Source: Typha latifolia (Eukaryota; Streptophyta; Magnoliopsida; Poales; Typhaceae). Taken from it: a DNA stretch of 64,000 nt. The DNA lies in NCBI GenBank assembly GCA_019914945.1, contig CM034113.1:4940850-5004849 (forward strand). The letters are read 5' to 3'. The position numbers and the translations under genes were made by a program. The notes under the pieces are model-generated. The model worked only from the letters and a program-made list of their open reading frames with translations, did not search any database and was not told where the DNA came from. Positions 1 to 12,365 of this stretch are shown in pieces (positions within the stretch are counted from its first letter, which is position 1; the number at the start of each line of letters is the position of its first letter).

Positions 1-660
1 CACCAACTCCGGAGGAGACATGCGATATGGTGCACGGGCTGGAGGCTTTGCCCCTGGCTCCAATTCGATCTTGTAATCCACAGCTCGCCGAGGAGGCAAG
101 GTCTTTGGCAATTCGGGCGGCATCACATCCCTAAACTCCTTCAAAACCCTTGCGACCCCAAGAGGAATTGGGCCATTCTCCAAAGGATCTGTCTCAAGCT
201 TCAAGGCCACCAAGAATGTTTGCTTACCCTTCTTGACACCCTTCTTCAGCTAAAGAGCTGAAAGTTGCTTTGTCTCCTTTGTCGTCGTCTTCGCCACCGG
301 GACGACACAAGGGGACTCATCCCCCATGCAAAGAGCATTATGAAACGGCATTGGCACTCCTCTCGCCATTTGCAGAAATTCCATCCCAAGAATGACTTGG
401 AAGTCATCCAAAGGAACCGCCATGAAGTTGGCCTTGCCTCTCCAAGACCCAACCGCAACATGCACATCCTTCGCTTACCCGATGATCGGTTGAGACTTCG
501 AATTCACCGTCTTCATTCGACTTGAGTCCTTCAAAAGGAGCAACCCAAGTCGTTGTGCTTCATGGTCTGCTATGAAGTTGTGAGTTCAATGTCAACCAAT
601 GCCTTCGTCGACTTTCCATTGAGCTCAATGTCGACAAACATTAGCTCATTTGGCTATCAG
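1..660 (-). pseudogene. Ty3/Gypsy protease and start of reverse transcriptase (edge-truncated)
   Basis: Read on the minus strand, roughly 247-1 encodes the linker into a Gypsy reverse transcriptase without a stop: the acidic/proline run PPELPKTLPP is followed by KIELEPGAKPP and APYRMSPPEL, the standard N-terminal edge of plant chromovirus RT. Upstream (660-250) is a retropepsin-like region ending in PLDDFQVILGMEFL, typical of the C-terminal half of the Gypsy protease, but with frame breaks and in-frame stops. The element continues off the left edge. It is a transposon polyprotein fragment, not a host gene, and the protease frameshifts make it inactive. The RT edge is clear; the exact family within Gypsy is inferred. 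Confidence 0.8.
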
Positions 661-834
661 TTCTTTGAAGGCAAAGACTTCCGCTTCTCCCCCACTTGAG
701 CCTTGAGTGTGTTTAGAAGCCGCAATGCCCCCATGCGAGGGCCCTTCGTCGACTTCTCATCGTCGCTCTCCGAACTTTGCTCTTGGTCTTGCACTGCATG
801 AGCGACTTCCGTTGCGGGCAATTCTTCACAAAAT

Positions 835-1888
835 GTGGCCCTCCGCATAGGAAGCACCCTCCTCAGGGACTTTTGTTTGGCTTCACACCCTTTTGCCATG
901 ATCCCTTCTTTTCGCTTTGCATCACCCCTTTGCCTTTTGGCCTTTGGGGCTTTGCATTGCTCATTGAAGGTTTCTTCTTTGGATTTTCAGGGGTTGAATA
1001 ATCCGGCAAGTGCTCCGCCGCAGCTTGGGCCGCTGCTAAGTCAGGAATGTCCCGACATCGCAACTCTGTTTGTGCCTAAGGCTTCAAGCCTTCCAAGAAG
1101 TGAAAAAGCTTGTCCTTCTCCGACATGTCCCGAATGTCCAACATGTGCGTCGAGAATTGTTTGACATATTCTCGAATCGACCCTGTTTCTGTGAGATGTC
1201 GCAAACTCTGTCTTGCGATGAACTCCACATTTTTAGGAAGGAACTGCACCTTCAGCTCCCGTTTCAAATCCTCCCAAGTATTGATGTTCCAGCAGCCACC
1301 TTGGATGTCCTCATAACGAGTCCGCCACCATAGCTTGGCATCTCCATCGAGGTACATCGTTGTGAAGGTGACTTTTGTTTCTTTCGAGTCCGGTCACACC
1401 ACCCGAAAGTATTGCTCAACATCGAAAAGAAAGTTCTCCAACTCTTTGGCATCCCTTGCGCCCTTGTAGCAACGCGGTTCCGGCACTCTGACCCTTCCAG
1501 AATGCCCCTCTACTTGTGCGGCGGGTTGCACGGTGCTCATGGCTCGCGTGAGTACCGTCACCCTTGCGAAGAGGTCCGCTAGTTGCTATTTGAGATGTTG
1601 GACAACTTCCTTGGTGTTATCTCGCAATGTCTCGACCTCGTCGTCGATGTGTTGCTGATACGCCTCCAAGCGATCCACCATATCGCCGAGAGTGTATATT
1701 TGAGCAACATTGGCACTCAATTGCGAGATGTGTGCCTCCATGTCGTCAAGCCGCTCCCTGTTACTTCGATGCCTTTCAGAATCGCTCAGATGGGTCTCCG
1801 TAATCAGCACTAGCACTACTGGTCCTTTGCCCAAATCTGCTGTATTTGCCGCTTGACATGTCTCTCCGCCTTGCTTATGGCGCCCCAT
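835..1888 (-). pseudogene. Ty3/Gypsy gag with zinc knuckle
   Basis: Minus-strand gag of the same element. The first part (1888-1586) is a polar, heptad-like segment (DMEAHISQLSANVAQIY, then DDEVETLRDN) that may form a coiled coil. The central retrotransposon gag domain (1357-1076) has the expected DAKLWWRTRYEDI, TWEDLKRELKVQFLP and REYVKQFSTHMLDI signatures. A basic linker precedes a zinc knuckle near 835-875, CFLCGGPHFVKNC, of the CX2CX3HX4C type. A stop codon lies just before the knuckle and the three segments are in different frames, so the gene is dead. Gag would form the cytoplasmic particle that packages element RNA. Gag-knuckle-protease-RT order and the adjacent primer site support the assignment. 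Confidence 0.82.
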
Positions 1889-1916
1889 TTTGCAAGGATG
1901 TTGCTCTTATCGACCC

Positions 1917-1928
1917 GCTCTGATACCA
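1917..1928 (-). other. Primer-binding site of Gypsy element
   Basis: TGGTATCAGAGC on the minus strand, complementary to the 3' end of plant initiator tRNA-Met and two bases inside the LTR end. It fixes the element's orientation and the LTR boundary at 1931. Confidence 0.8.
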
Positions 1929-1930
1929 CT

Positions 1931-2396
1931 TGTCACGGATAGTCTTTGAGATAGACAAAGACCGTGCGGTGCTCAACTTCCAAGTAGCAAAGTTAAGCCA
2001 GCCGTTCGCTTCACAATTAATGCACCCTTTTTTGGATTGCGACAAAGCAAAGACAAGAAAAATACAATGTTTGGCAAATAAGATTGTGATTCTCTATTGA
2101 TTGGAAAAAGAAGTTACAAGGCATGCCAACAACAAGAAATTTAAAAGGGTAGGATAGCCATCAAGGGCAAAATGAACACCATTGAACCAGTAGAACTTCG
2201 GTTGCGAAGCTGGCTCACTTAATGCTTCTCGATAGTTCTCCTATACTACTAAGTATGAGCATCCCCAATTCTGCAACCCGAGGGGTTCAAAAGTCTTGTG
2301 GGGCATTACGTTTTGAAAGTAAGCTCCATTTAGGTTTTGGCCCATGAGTTTTATAGGCATGTGTGGGGAAAAACTCAAACTAGTGTTGTGACGACA
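1931..2396 (-). repeat. 5' LTR of the Gypsy element
   Basis: On the minus strand this 466-bp segment starts TGTCGTCACAAC and ends ATCCGTGACA, next to the primer-binding site. The end next to the primer site is firm. The outer end is inferred from the short inverted terminal TGTC...GACA and could be off by some bases, since the partner LTR lies outside the window. Confidence 0.6.
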
Positions 2397-3792
2397 CTAA
2401 TATTGCGATCCCAAGGTTGCTTCGCAAGGAGCTCTTGAAGGAAACCAAAAGACACTCAAAAACATGCAAAAGATATGGGGTTGGTATCCCATTTACAGAC
2501 TCAAGAAGCGAAAAATACAATAGGACCGACATTGCGAACAAAATAGTCCTAACAGAAGGCTGAAGGCCACCAACATGCAACTTGCTGACCTAGAAGAGGT
2601 TGACGCCAATGGGCAACTAACCGAGGAGGGACTCTAGCAATTAAGAAGCTACTACAACGGACAAGCCGCACTCAACCATTAGCTTAACATTAAGTGGTTG
2701 CAGCGCTCTCGCCTCAGGTGGGCGACCGAAGGAGATCGCAATTCAAAATTCTTCCACATCTCCGCTACTATTCGTAGACAACACAACCGGATTCTCAGAA
2801 TAATGGGTGCGACGAGAGATGGATTCAAGACCCTGTTGAAGTCAATCATGCTTTCACATCTTTTTACCAAGGGCTATGGGGCCTTGTGGAAGATCACATC
2901 CACATTAGACAAGGGTGACCCACACTCTCGAGCATCTCGGTAGAAGAAGCAAAAGAGTTGGTAAGGCCAGTGACGCCAGAGGAAATCAAGGAGGCTTTGT
3001 AGAGACTTCCAAGGGGCAAGGCACTGGGCAAATGGGATGCAGGCAGAAGTCTACATCAAGTATTGGGACACCATAGGGGATAGCCTAAGTCATGCCATTG
3101 GTCACTTTTTCACCTCCTCGACTATGCCACGATCATGGGGAGAAATCTTCATAACACTAATACCAAATAAAGATCACCCCACCATGGTGGCTGACTATAG
3201 ACCTATTGTGCAATGTCGTATACAAGATCATTGCCAAGGTCATGGTCAACCGACTCAAGCCTGTCCTACCCAAACTCATAGGACCTAAACAAGCGGCTTT
3301 CGTGGCCAGAAGAAGCATCATTGACAACACTTTAGCAGTGCAAGAGGTTGCTCATTCCATGATCACCGACAAAGGTGGACAAGCTACCATGATGAAAAAG
3401 ATGGATATAGAGAAGGCATATGATCGGGTCAATTGGCCGGCGGTAATAGGCTCAGTCTAGCGGATGGGCTTTCCGCTGCAATGGTGTGACTAGGTGCTTG
3501 CGTGCATCTCTTCCCCTCGCTTCGCCCTGCTCATTAACGGGAGCCCAACAAACTAGATAGTACCAGACAGTGGACTTCGGCAAAGGGACTCGCTGTCCCC
3601 CTACCTCTTCATATTGGTTACTCAAATACTAATGGGGATTCTTAACGAGAAGGTGGACAGAGGGCTACTACGAGGATATAGGGTGGACGATGTTTAGCTG
3701 TCACACCTGCTATACGTAGACGACCTTCTCATGATGACCGAGGCCTCAATTGAGAATGCCCAGTGCATCTTGGACAGCCTAAGCCACTATGG
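2397..3792 (+). pseudogene. LINE (L1-type) reverse transcriptase fragment
   Basis: Plus-strand remains of a non-LTR retrotransposon ORF2. Visible landmarks in order are the pre-RT segment WLQRSRLRWATEGDRNSKFF near 2695-2755, a finger-region patch EEAKELVRPVTPEEIKEAL near 2945-3000, VYKIIAKVMVNRLKPVLP (3215-3270), QAAFVARRSIIDN, the palm patch MDIEKAYDRVNW (3400-3435), GLRQRDSLSPYLFIL near 3570-3615 and a catalytic-box relative LLYVDDLLMM near 3710-3735. Frameshifts and stops separate these blocks. No poly(A) tail or target duplication is seen; the 3' end is cut at about 3792 where Copia sequence begins abruptly. Confidence 0.85.
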
Positions 3793-5240
3793 AAAGAATC
3801 AATATGTGGAATATAATTATTTGAGTCTAAGAAAGCATCATTCTTTGAGAATGTATTTCCATATAAATCTACATTAGAAGTAAGTTTTCTCAAAAGATGA
3901 GCATGACCAAGAGTCCATGCAAGAAAAAAATGATAATAAACCTAGACGAAGTATGAGGGCAAGGATTTCTATATCTTTTGGTCCTAATTTTCAACATATT
4001 TGTTAAAAGAGAACCTCAAAGTTATAAGGAAATAATGTCTACTCTTGAAGCACCTTTATAGAAAGAATCTACTAATAGTGAAGTTGAATGCATTTTGCAA
4101 AATCATATCTGGGAATTAGAAAATCTTCCACTAGGGTGTAAACCTTTGGGTTACAAATGGATATTCAAAAAGAAGATTAAATCAAATGGTTCAATTGACA
4201 AATACAAGACGAGGCTTGTCATCAAAGGATACAGACAAACAAAGAGAATAGTTTATTTTGATACGTATCATCAGTAATAAGAATAATATCTTTTTGATTA
4301 ATAATTGCTCCTACGGTATTATATAATCATGAAATATATCAGATGGATGTGAAAACTATATTGTTAAATGGTGAATTAAATGAAAAAATCTATATGAAAC
4401 AACTCAAAGGATTTGTGGCTCTAGGAGAGGAGAGCAAGGTGTGCAAACTAGTTAAGTCTCTTTATGGGCTTAAATAAGCACCTAAATAATGACATCAAAA
4501 GTTTGACCGAGTTATGGTGTCATATAGTTTTCTTATTAATAAATGTGATAATTGCATTTATATGAAAGACACTTCAATTAATTATGTCATTATATGTCTT
4601 TATGTAGATGACATGATAATAACTGGTAGCAATATTAACGTTATTAAAGCTACCAAGAACATATTGGTTAGCAAGCTCAACATAAAAAATCTAAGTTGTA
4701 AATGTGATTCTTGGTATAAAGATCACTAAGATAACTAAATGATATGTTATACAAGTAACTTAGAGAATGATCATTGGAAGGGTATAGTTAGGGTACTCAG
4801 ATATTTGAGATACACCACTAACTATGGAATATACTATGTAAGATATCCAGCAATACTTAAAGGGTATAGTGATGCAAATATGATTTCTAATACAAAAGAT
4901 ACTAAATCCACGAGTGAATACATTTAGGGGTAAATCTATTTCATGAAAATCTTCTAAACAAATGTATAGCCAGATCTACTATGGAATCTGAATTCATAGC
5001 ATTAGATAAGACTGGAGAAGATATCGAGTGGCTTCAAAATTTCTTAGAAGACATTCCTATGTACTCGAAACGTGTGTTAGCAATTAACATACAATGCGAT
5101 AGTCAATTAGTTATAGGAAAGGCACAGAGTCAAATATATAATGGTAAGTTAAATGGTATATATCTATTGATTATGTGAAATCAAAGGAGAACATCACAGA
5201 TCCATTAACAAAAAAGCTTAATAAGAGATCAAGTGTATTA
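3793..5240 (+). pseudogene. Ty1/Copia reverse transcriptase-RNase H fragment
   Basis: Plus-strand Copia pol without gag, protease or most of the integrase. RT landmarks are GCKPLGYKWIFKKK (about 4140-4180), KTRLVIKGY, the active-site region ICLYVDDMIITGS (about 4590-4630), and the RNase H segment [17 protein letters not shown] near 4870-4920 followed by ESEFIALDKTGEDIEWL (4985-5035). The last recognisable codons are near 5240. There are many stops and at least one missing stretch between the RT palm and RNase H. It abuts LINE sequence at 3793 with no visible target duplication, so the junction is a deletion or illegitimate recombination scar. Confidence 0.85.
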
Positions 5241-6023
5241 TTTATCGAGGGGGAATTAGTTTAAAGCCTACCACATAGAGTAATGACACAATGACAACCC
5301 GACATAGTTGATTGGAGATCCCAAGATCTAGGATCAAAGGGACAAGTGAGTTGTGGGGGCATTCTTTGAAATCCCTAAGAAGTTATTTCCTATTCATTTT
5401 CCTATGATGATGTAGTGATAAACCTATACTAATGTTAGGGTAAATAATACTTTTAATAACCCTTATATCTTGGAAATCCAACTAGAGTATGGCAGGATAA
5501 TCTTAATAAGAGGTCACCTATGTGAGTGTGAAGTGGGCTGCTTCTTTGAGATGGCTAGATTAATTCTCTAGAGCACTCAAAGAACTACTAAGCACATCTA
5601 GGGCTGAAATAGATAGAACATATAAAATTGGCTGTGTTGAAAAGAAGCCGTGTGAATATTATTGTCTTAGTTTATATAAAAACTAAATAATTCAAGATAT
5701 TATGTTCACTAGTTAGAGAATAAATCCGATAATACTTCACTAGGAAAGGTTCAAAGCCAAAAGCTACCTATCTTGATATAGTAACTTTTTATTGTACTCT
5801 CAATCAAATTTGCATTTCATATGTATTTACAGCCAATTCATTTGTGGGGGATTATTGGAAATATCATGTATTTGACATGAATTTTAAGTCGGGTCCACAT
5901 GATTAATGATGGATTAATAGTGAAATTAATTTAGCTCAAATAGTATTTTATTGTTATATATTCACTTATTCAAATTTATATGAAAATATTTAATTATCTC
6001 TAAAAGATTTAATTAATTTAGAA
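5241..6023 (+). repeat. Copia 3' noncoding region, polypurine tract and start of 3' LTR
   Basis: No coding potential. A polypurine tract, GTGGGGGATTATT, at about 5844-5855 is followed by TGGAAATATCATG at 5856, a likely LTR start for the Copia fragment upstream. The LTR appears cut at about 6023 by the next element. The distance from RNase H to the polypurine tract (about 600 bp) is long for Copia. Confidence 0.55.
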
Positions 6024-6978
6024 TGAAAAGAGGCAATCAAAATATGAAACACAAGGCACAATCAAACACAATAATTTTAACGTGAAAAAATCTCTTATCA
6101 ACCAAGGGGAAAAAACCACGAATCTCTTCTATGAGATCAAATCAAATACTATAAAAATATCGATTATAAAACACTTACAACTCGATTGTTATTTTTCATA
6201 TTTCTCTTGATGATGCTTAACTAGACTTCCCCTCAATGCACCACTTTCCATGCTTGGTACCCAACCTCACCTTTAAGGTTGTAAGCTTCCCTCTATAAAC
6301 CTTGAGATAATATCAAATTGAATCTTTAATATAGTAGAACTCTAACAAGATGAAATATTGATCTCTCCAACTCCCCCTTTATATAATCTCTAGGGAGATT
6401 ATTCGGCCTCTCAAAGTTGCCTCCTTTTCTTAAAGACTTTCCTTTTTATAGCCCATAAAAGGTAAGCTTCTCAAACCCATTGAAAAGGTGAACATTTCTC
6501 GACATGTTTGAATAGGTTCAAACAAACTCATTGAAAGCTACTTTGAATGACTTATAAAGCTCTCGGGCAAATCTCGTCCGAAGTTTGTTCGAATAACTTT
6601 AAACAATCGAAGTTTGTTCAAAGAACTTCGAACAAACTACTCAGCATTATTTTCCTATAGCTCTCAGGAAAGTCTTGTTCGAACAAACTACTCAACATTA
6701 TTTTTCTGGAACCCTTGGAAAAGTCTTATTCGAACAACTTCGAACAAACTACTCAGTATTATTTTTTTGAGCTCTCGAGAAAGTTTTATCCGAATTTGTT
6801 CGAACAAGCTTCAAACGAACTTCAAACAAGCTTTAAACAAACTTCAATCTTATTGCATAGCTCTATTTATCTTCCAAACTCTAAGGACATTATGCCACAG
6901 CTCATAAAATAAAAATTAGAAAAGTACATTATGACTAACTTTGTTTAGTCACTAATTTGCCAATTATAATACCTAACA
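6024..6978 (-). repeat. 3' LTR of Sirevirus-like gag-only element 1
   Basis: On the minus strand this starts TGTTAGGTATTATAATTGG, immediately after a purine tract (CCAAGGGAGAG), and ends TCTTTTCA. It shares its start and the conserved TTTTTCCACGT-like block with the LTRs at 17433-18523 and 48935-49923. Its middle (about 6580-6850) contains a tandem array with a unit of about 51 bp, each unit beginning at a TTCGAAC motif, three to four copies. The left boundary is inferred from TG at 6024. Confidence 0.7.
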
Positions 6979-8844
6979 AACTCTCCCTTGGCAAACAAAG
7001 TTTCCTAGATACAAGTTGTTCTAAAAATACAACCTCTTAATATAGCTGAGCATAATGACATACTTCAGAAAGATCTATAGGATCTGAAACATAACATTCT
7101 ATACCACATACATGTAAGTATGGAAAATGGTAATAGAAACAATGATGTTAAACATAGTAATATCAAAACATGCATATGTATATAGTCAAACATATAGTAT
7201 GATAAATATATTAATGATCTACAAATACGTCTGACATATCCAAAGGAGGTAAAGCATAGATATCACACCATAAGAAGAAATAGAGAATAGCATGAAGCGC
7301 ATTACTAAATAACACTCCCTTTTTTGTCACAAATTGACAAACTATTACAAAGATGTTATATAAAATACACTCATAATATCAAATAATGGAATAAATTTGT
7401 CAAACCAAGTCATTGTAGACACGAGACAAATGATTTGCAAACTATCATAAATCTAAGATTCACATCGAAATCCCAATGTATCAAAGTCATTTCTCCCCTC
7501 TCAAACTAATTCTTCCTCTTAAACAAATTCACACACAAAAGTTCTAAGATAATGATAGCATGATATATTTAAATAAAAAGTAACTTTTTAATTGGCCAAG
7601 TCAAATAAGAAAAACACGTCAAAATGAACTCTGTATTGGCAAGAGGCATATACAGGATGCATAATGAGACTCTCAACACTTGGTTATTATTTTCATCAAA
7701 GATGAATCACTACTCAAGGATCAACATATTAGACAAAAATAAGGGATCTCAATCGACAAGTTAGCAAAATAAAATCATATACACAGCCTAAGTTGTATTC
7801 ACTAGAGCTTATTTTAAGTAAATTCCAAAAATCTACATGAAGGTCACAAAGAAAATCTAAAGATTACTAGAGTTTGTCAAACCAACCTATAACACATTGC
7901 ATTGCTCATGCAATGACGGCTTTCACACTCATAAGGTAAGGTAGCCCTAACCTTGAATCTTTTTCACTTGTCATTTTTTTAATAACATGATATTTTTCAC
8001 TTTTTGTGATAATTCAAATGAGACAAGATTTTTCTTATAAACTCATGTCAATGCGGCTTTCACACTTAACCACATAGGTAGCTCTTTTCATCGAACCTTT
8101 CAAGCAAAAACTAAAAAAGTGTAACTAGATTATTGGTCAAACTAGCATGATCAAAAGAAACCAATGCAACCTATTAGACATAAATGATCAAAGACGAAAA
8201 AAGTCTAGTAAATGATTAATCAAACTAGTGTACACTCATATCAACATGCAATGCCAAAGATTGAATTATCTCATCTTAAGACTAATATGCAGTATTATCG
8301 AAAAGTTCACTAAGATCAAGAGTGAAAATATGAGAGGTGAATCTATTATACAAATTATAGTCTTTACCAATCCAAGATATCACATAACACATTTAAAGTG
8401 CTTTTTTTCTTTTGAACTTTTTTTCATTTTTTTGAATTTTATTTTTATGGTGCAACAGATAAGAAAGACCATAATTGAAATATCAAACAATAAAAATCAA
8501 CAAATTTGATCAAAGCAAATATCACAATCAAATTTCAATAACTGCAGGGACTTACAATTAGACAAACAAAAAAAGAAAATGTAAAGATAGATTATTTACA
8601 AGTCATGACTATGATAAAATAAATCAAATAAGAAATGCCCTCTAGTCAAAGTAATCCAAGAGTGGATCACTTAAGAACACCATGAAGGGGTGTTCAAAGA
8701 TCACTTTTCCTCACCCAAATTGCTCTCATTTCAATCTCACATCACTAATCCAGGATTTTAAGGAGGTGCAACAACTATAACTAGTCAATATGCTCTTATA
8801 AAAAAAACTTCATAGTCTTATTATTTTTCTTTCTTTTTCTCTTT
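6979..8844 (-). other. Noncoding internal region of gag-only element 1
   Basis: AT-rich and without credible coding sequence where protease, integrase and RT of a Copia element should lie. Two copies of a motif beginning CAATG(A)CGGCTTTCACACT and followed about 15-20 bases later by AGGTAGC occur at about 7912 and 8046, and a third sits in element 2 at about 14933. A polypurine tract lies at about 6980-6995 on the minus strand. Confidence 0.6.
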
Positions 8845-9986
8845 CTATTTTCTCCTTGTTTTTTTAGATAAATATGGAGGACCAATCAAATCATAACATT
8901 TAAACTCACCAGCCCTAGCATCACATCTATTTTGAGTACGAAAATAATTTTGCCTAGGTGTATTTTGTAAGTTGTGGTTTAAAAGTTTGTCACTTGGAAT
9001 GAAGCACTTGGATTTGATATGACCCTTAATACCACAATGGTGACAAGTAGGAGTATAAAATTTGGCTTTAGATTCATTCCTAGATATATTATGTTTTACA
9101 TCATGCTTCTTTACATAAATATGCTTAATAGTATATTCCAAATAGTTTATATCCCTAGCATGATTAGGTAATGTAAGATTATATTTCAAATAAGAATTAT
9201 CAATATGACATATCACATTTTTAAATAAAGATGTTGGAGATACATTACATTGCAATTACATTGCAATCTTGTTGAAAAAACGAAAAAGTAGATGTGTCAC
9301 ATTGATAGTCCAATCCTTACTTTTTCTTTCCTTTTTATGAGCTTCAACTTGCTCTTCAAGCTACCTTAATCATGTATATACCTTTTCAAGAGCTTGGTTA
9401 GCCTTTAATAATTCAAGCCGTATTTCTTTTACTCTCTCGTCTAGGTTTTTCCTAGATTCTACATGTTCAAGTATATTAACTTCTAAAACATAATATCAAG
9501 TAAAGAAACTTTTTTAGAAGTTAAATCATGAGAGAGAGATAAAGAAATATTCAAATCCTTTTGAACCTTTTCTTTTTCTTTTTTAAGTTGCTCCACTTCA
9601 TTGGTCAACTTGGCTCGTTGTCATTCCCATTTGTCAAGTTCTTTAGTTTGCCTACAAGCTTTAAATTTTCTATCTTCAATTTACAAAATTCTATCACCAA
9701 GGCATCATAGACGGCTTGAATATCCATGAGGCTTTCATCATTTGAATCAAGATCTTGTCCATCATCTACACTTAGACATCTCACAATATTAGTTAGATGG
9801 TAACAAGGATGAATGCAAGGCAATATAAGTCTTTTGATTCTTTTCCTTCAAATTTAGGCAATCTTGCATATTGTGTCCAAAGCCTTTACAGACAAGACAT
9901 TGAATTATTTCCCTTGTAATTTTGCTCTTAGGGCTTGAGTCTTTAGAAATTGGGACCTTGAGAGATTCATTTGGATTTTTGCTCAT
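8845..9986 (-). pseudogene. Sirevirus-like Copia gag, element 1, with two zinc knuckles
   Basis: Minus-strand gag pieces. The first piece (9986-9789) has a knuckle CLVCKGFGHNMQDC; the next (9823-9605) has a leucine/lysine-rich segment AVYDALVIEFCKLKIENLKL, which looks helical; the last (9255-8845) has a second knuckle CHHCGIKGHIKSKC. A CX2CX4HX4C knuckle early and a CHHCG-type knuckle far downstream is typical of Sirevirus-like Copia gag. Stops and frameshifts separate the blocks. No protease DTG, integrase or RT motif follows. Gag would assemble particles and bind RNA. The parallel arrangement in element 2 suggests pol was missing before the two copies diverged. Confidence 0.75.
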
Positions 9987-10435
9987 GTTTACATTTCTGC
10001 AAAACTTTAAAAATCTTTTCAGATTGTTACAAAAGTCATCATCTATACTATTTAACGAATTTCACAATCATTATAAAGTATGATAGATGATGGTCTTAAG
10101 GATCCATAGCAAATGCTTGAAAATAAGATGCAAAATAAATGCACACAATAGAAAAAACTAAATTTTCCCCAAAGCACAAGCTATGTGAAGCAAACAGAGG
10201 TCGAAAGATGATATCAAAACAATATGAGGAATTATGATAAATACTTGTCATGCATTAAATTAAGCATAGGGATACATATGAACTAGAATGATTTAAGATA
10301 TGGAACATAAGAAACAAACTAGACCAAATAAATGAAAGTGAATGAGTTCATTCCAAAGCCCAAAAATGATATATAACTCTATAGGAAATTAACACAAACA
10401 CTAATGTGCACAAACATTTTTTTGATTTGTTGAAC
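9987..10435. other. Unassigned AT-rich stretch
   Basis: Lies where the N-terminal gag and 5' LTR of element 1 would be expected, but I recognise neither. The next recognisable sequence is LINE. The 5' end of element 1 is probably deleted. Confidence 0.4.
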
Positions 10436-12365
10436 ATACAAATTTCCCACACTTCTAGCTGTATTCGTCACCTTCCAAACAAACCACATGCTATTAAAAG
10501 CATATCCTAGTAGTTCTTACAAAAGGTTGGTGTCTAGGTAGGCCACCCAATCGTCCAAGGAAGTTGTTAGATATTCTAGATGCATTCCTAAAGTGCTGGC
10601 AAACTAGAAGGCTTTCGTAAACTAGCAGGAGATGAGAAGATGGTCAACTATTTCTTGGCTACTCATGCAGAGAGTGCACACCTCGTCAATTTACAACAGT
10701 CTTTTGCTGAGGATCGCTCGAACTAGGATCGCACCCATTAGGCAACACCAGACAAACACCTTGACGTGTGAAATAGTTTGTCTTTTCCATACCACCTTCC
10801 TGAGATTTGCAGCTTGTTGGCCAGAAGACGAGGCCTCCCAAGCACCTTCAGCTAGGGCAGCATAGGTAGATCTTGAGTTGAAATTGCCATTATATGTGGC
10901 TGTTCAAAGTAGTCAATCACCTGTTTCCATTGAGGCTAGACTTGGAAACAGGTCTATGATAGCTCTTAGGACCTTCTCTGGGAATAAATGGTATAGTAAG
11001 TTCATGTCCCACCTTGCTTCATGCTTGCTTAATGATTAGATTTTCGACCTTTGTGATGTGGTCAAGGAGGGTGACTTTGCTGAGATTAAAAGTTGGTAAC
11101 CAAAGGTCTTTAGGGATGGATACCGTGCTTTCGTTTCCTTTCTCATATCAAATCATTCTCTTCAAATCCTTGTGGCTTTTCAGATTAGAGTTCCAGGACC
11201 AAGATGCAGTTCTAATGCGTTTCCCCAACAAAACAAGCACTTTGAGAGATACTTCTTCCTTGGAAGATTTGCCCAGATACTATCCTTCTTATTAGGAAGC
11301 CATCATGCAAGACTAATAATCAGAGCTTGATTGACAATCTTTATACTTCTAATACCCAATCCATCATTCATGCATGGACAGCAAAGGAGACTCTATCTAG
11401 GTTCTTCTTGTTGCTGGAGAATTCCCAACAAAAGTCACTCATGAGAGCGTTGAGCATTTTGAGAAGGGATTTCTGAAAAAGGATGTTTAACATGAAGTAT
11501 ATTGGAATGCTGTTGACAGCAGTTTTGATGAGGACCAATCGATCAGTATGAGATAGATGTCTCGCCTTCCATCTCGCCAGCCAATCTTTGAGCTTGTCCA
11601 ACACAAATAAGTAAGCTTTACATTTTGAACGAGGGAGAACTAGAGGATTTTCGAGATATTTGTCTTCTCCCTCCAATAGTTTGACTCTTAGAGTTGAAAT
11701 TATTTGGCTTTTCATATCAGTGTTACCTTTTGGGCTTAAAAAATTGCCGATTTGTTGTAGTTTTCCAAAAACTTTGTAGTAGTAGTTAATGACTACCTTA
11801 AAATTTTGTGGCATAATTGTGTGTAGAGTTGCTAAAGAGGAGCAAGTCATCAGCAAACATGAGATGGGTAAGAGGAGGAGCATTTCTAGAAATCTTAATC
11901 CTTGTAGGCCTCTTCAGCTTTAGTTCATTATTTAGAAGGATAGATAGGATATTACAGCTTATGATGAAAAGCTATGGGGATAATGGACAACCTTGCCTGA
12001 AACCTCTTAAGGGAGAAAACCACCCATCTATACTTCCATTCGCATCTATGGTTAGGCTGGTAATTGATATTTATATTTTTTCCATTTAGTTTAATTTGTT
12101 TTTGATTGCATGTTTCCATTTTGGAATAAATTTCTATGTTTGCATTGTTCAATATTTTTTGGCTTTGGATTCTCTTTACTAAAAGGAATCTCGAGAGCAA
12201 CTGCATATGAAAATGTGTTATCAATAACAATTTTACTTCCATCCATTCTTTCTCCTAAACATTTAGATCTCATAATTTTTAGTTACCCATGTTTCTTCAG
12301 GAGGTATATGTTACAAACCAGATATGGAACGATCTAGACATAATGGATCTCTTTTCACAAGAATC
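10436..12365 (-). pseudogene. LINE (L1-type) ORF2 fragment
   Basis: Minus-strand L1-type ORF2 in RT to C-terminal order. From about 12010 leftwards: RQGCPLSP and the intact catalytic box LMFADDLLLF (about 11840-11870), then a long open segment (11883-11368) with CKAYLFVLDKLKDWLARWKA, RHLSHTDRLVLIKTAVNSIP and IYFMLNILFQKSLL, the conserved post-RT region. Toward 10440 comes the distal region that normally holds the zinc-finger domain, now scrambled. Upstream fingers are decayed (12365-12010). The FADD box is unusual here in being unmutated, but the ORF as a whole is frame-broken and 5' truncated. Confidence 0.85.
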
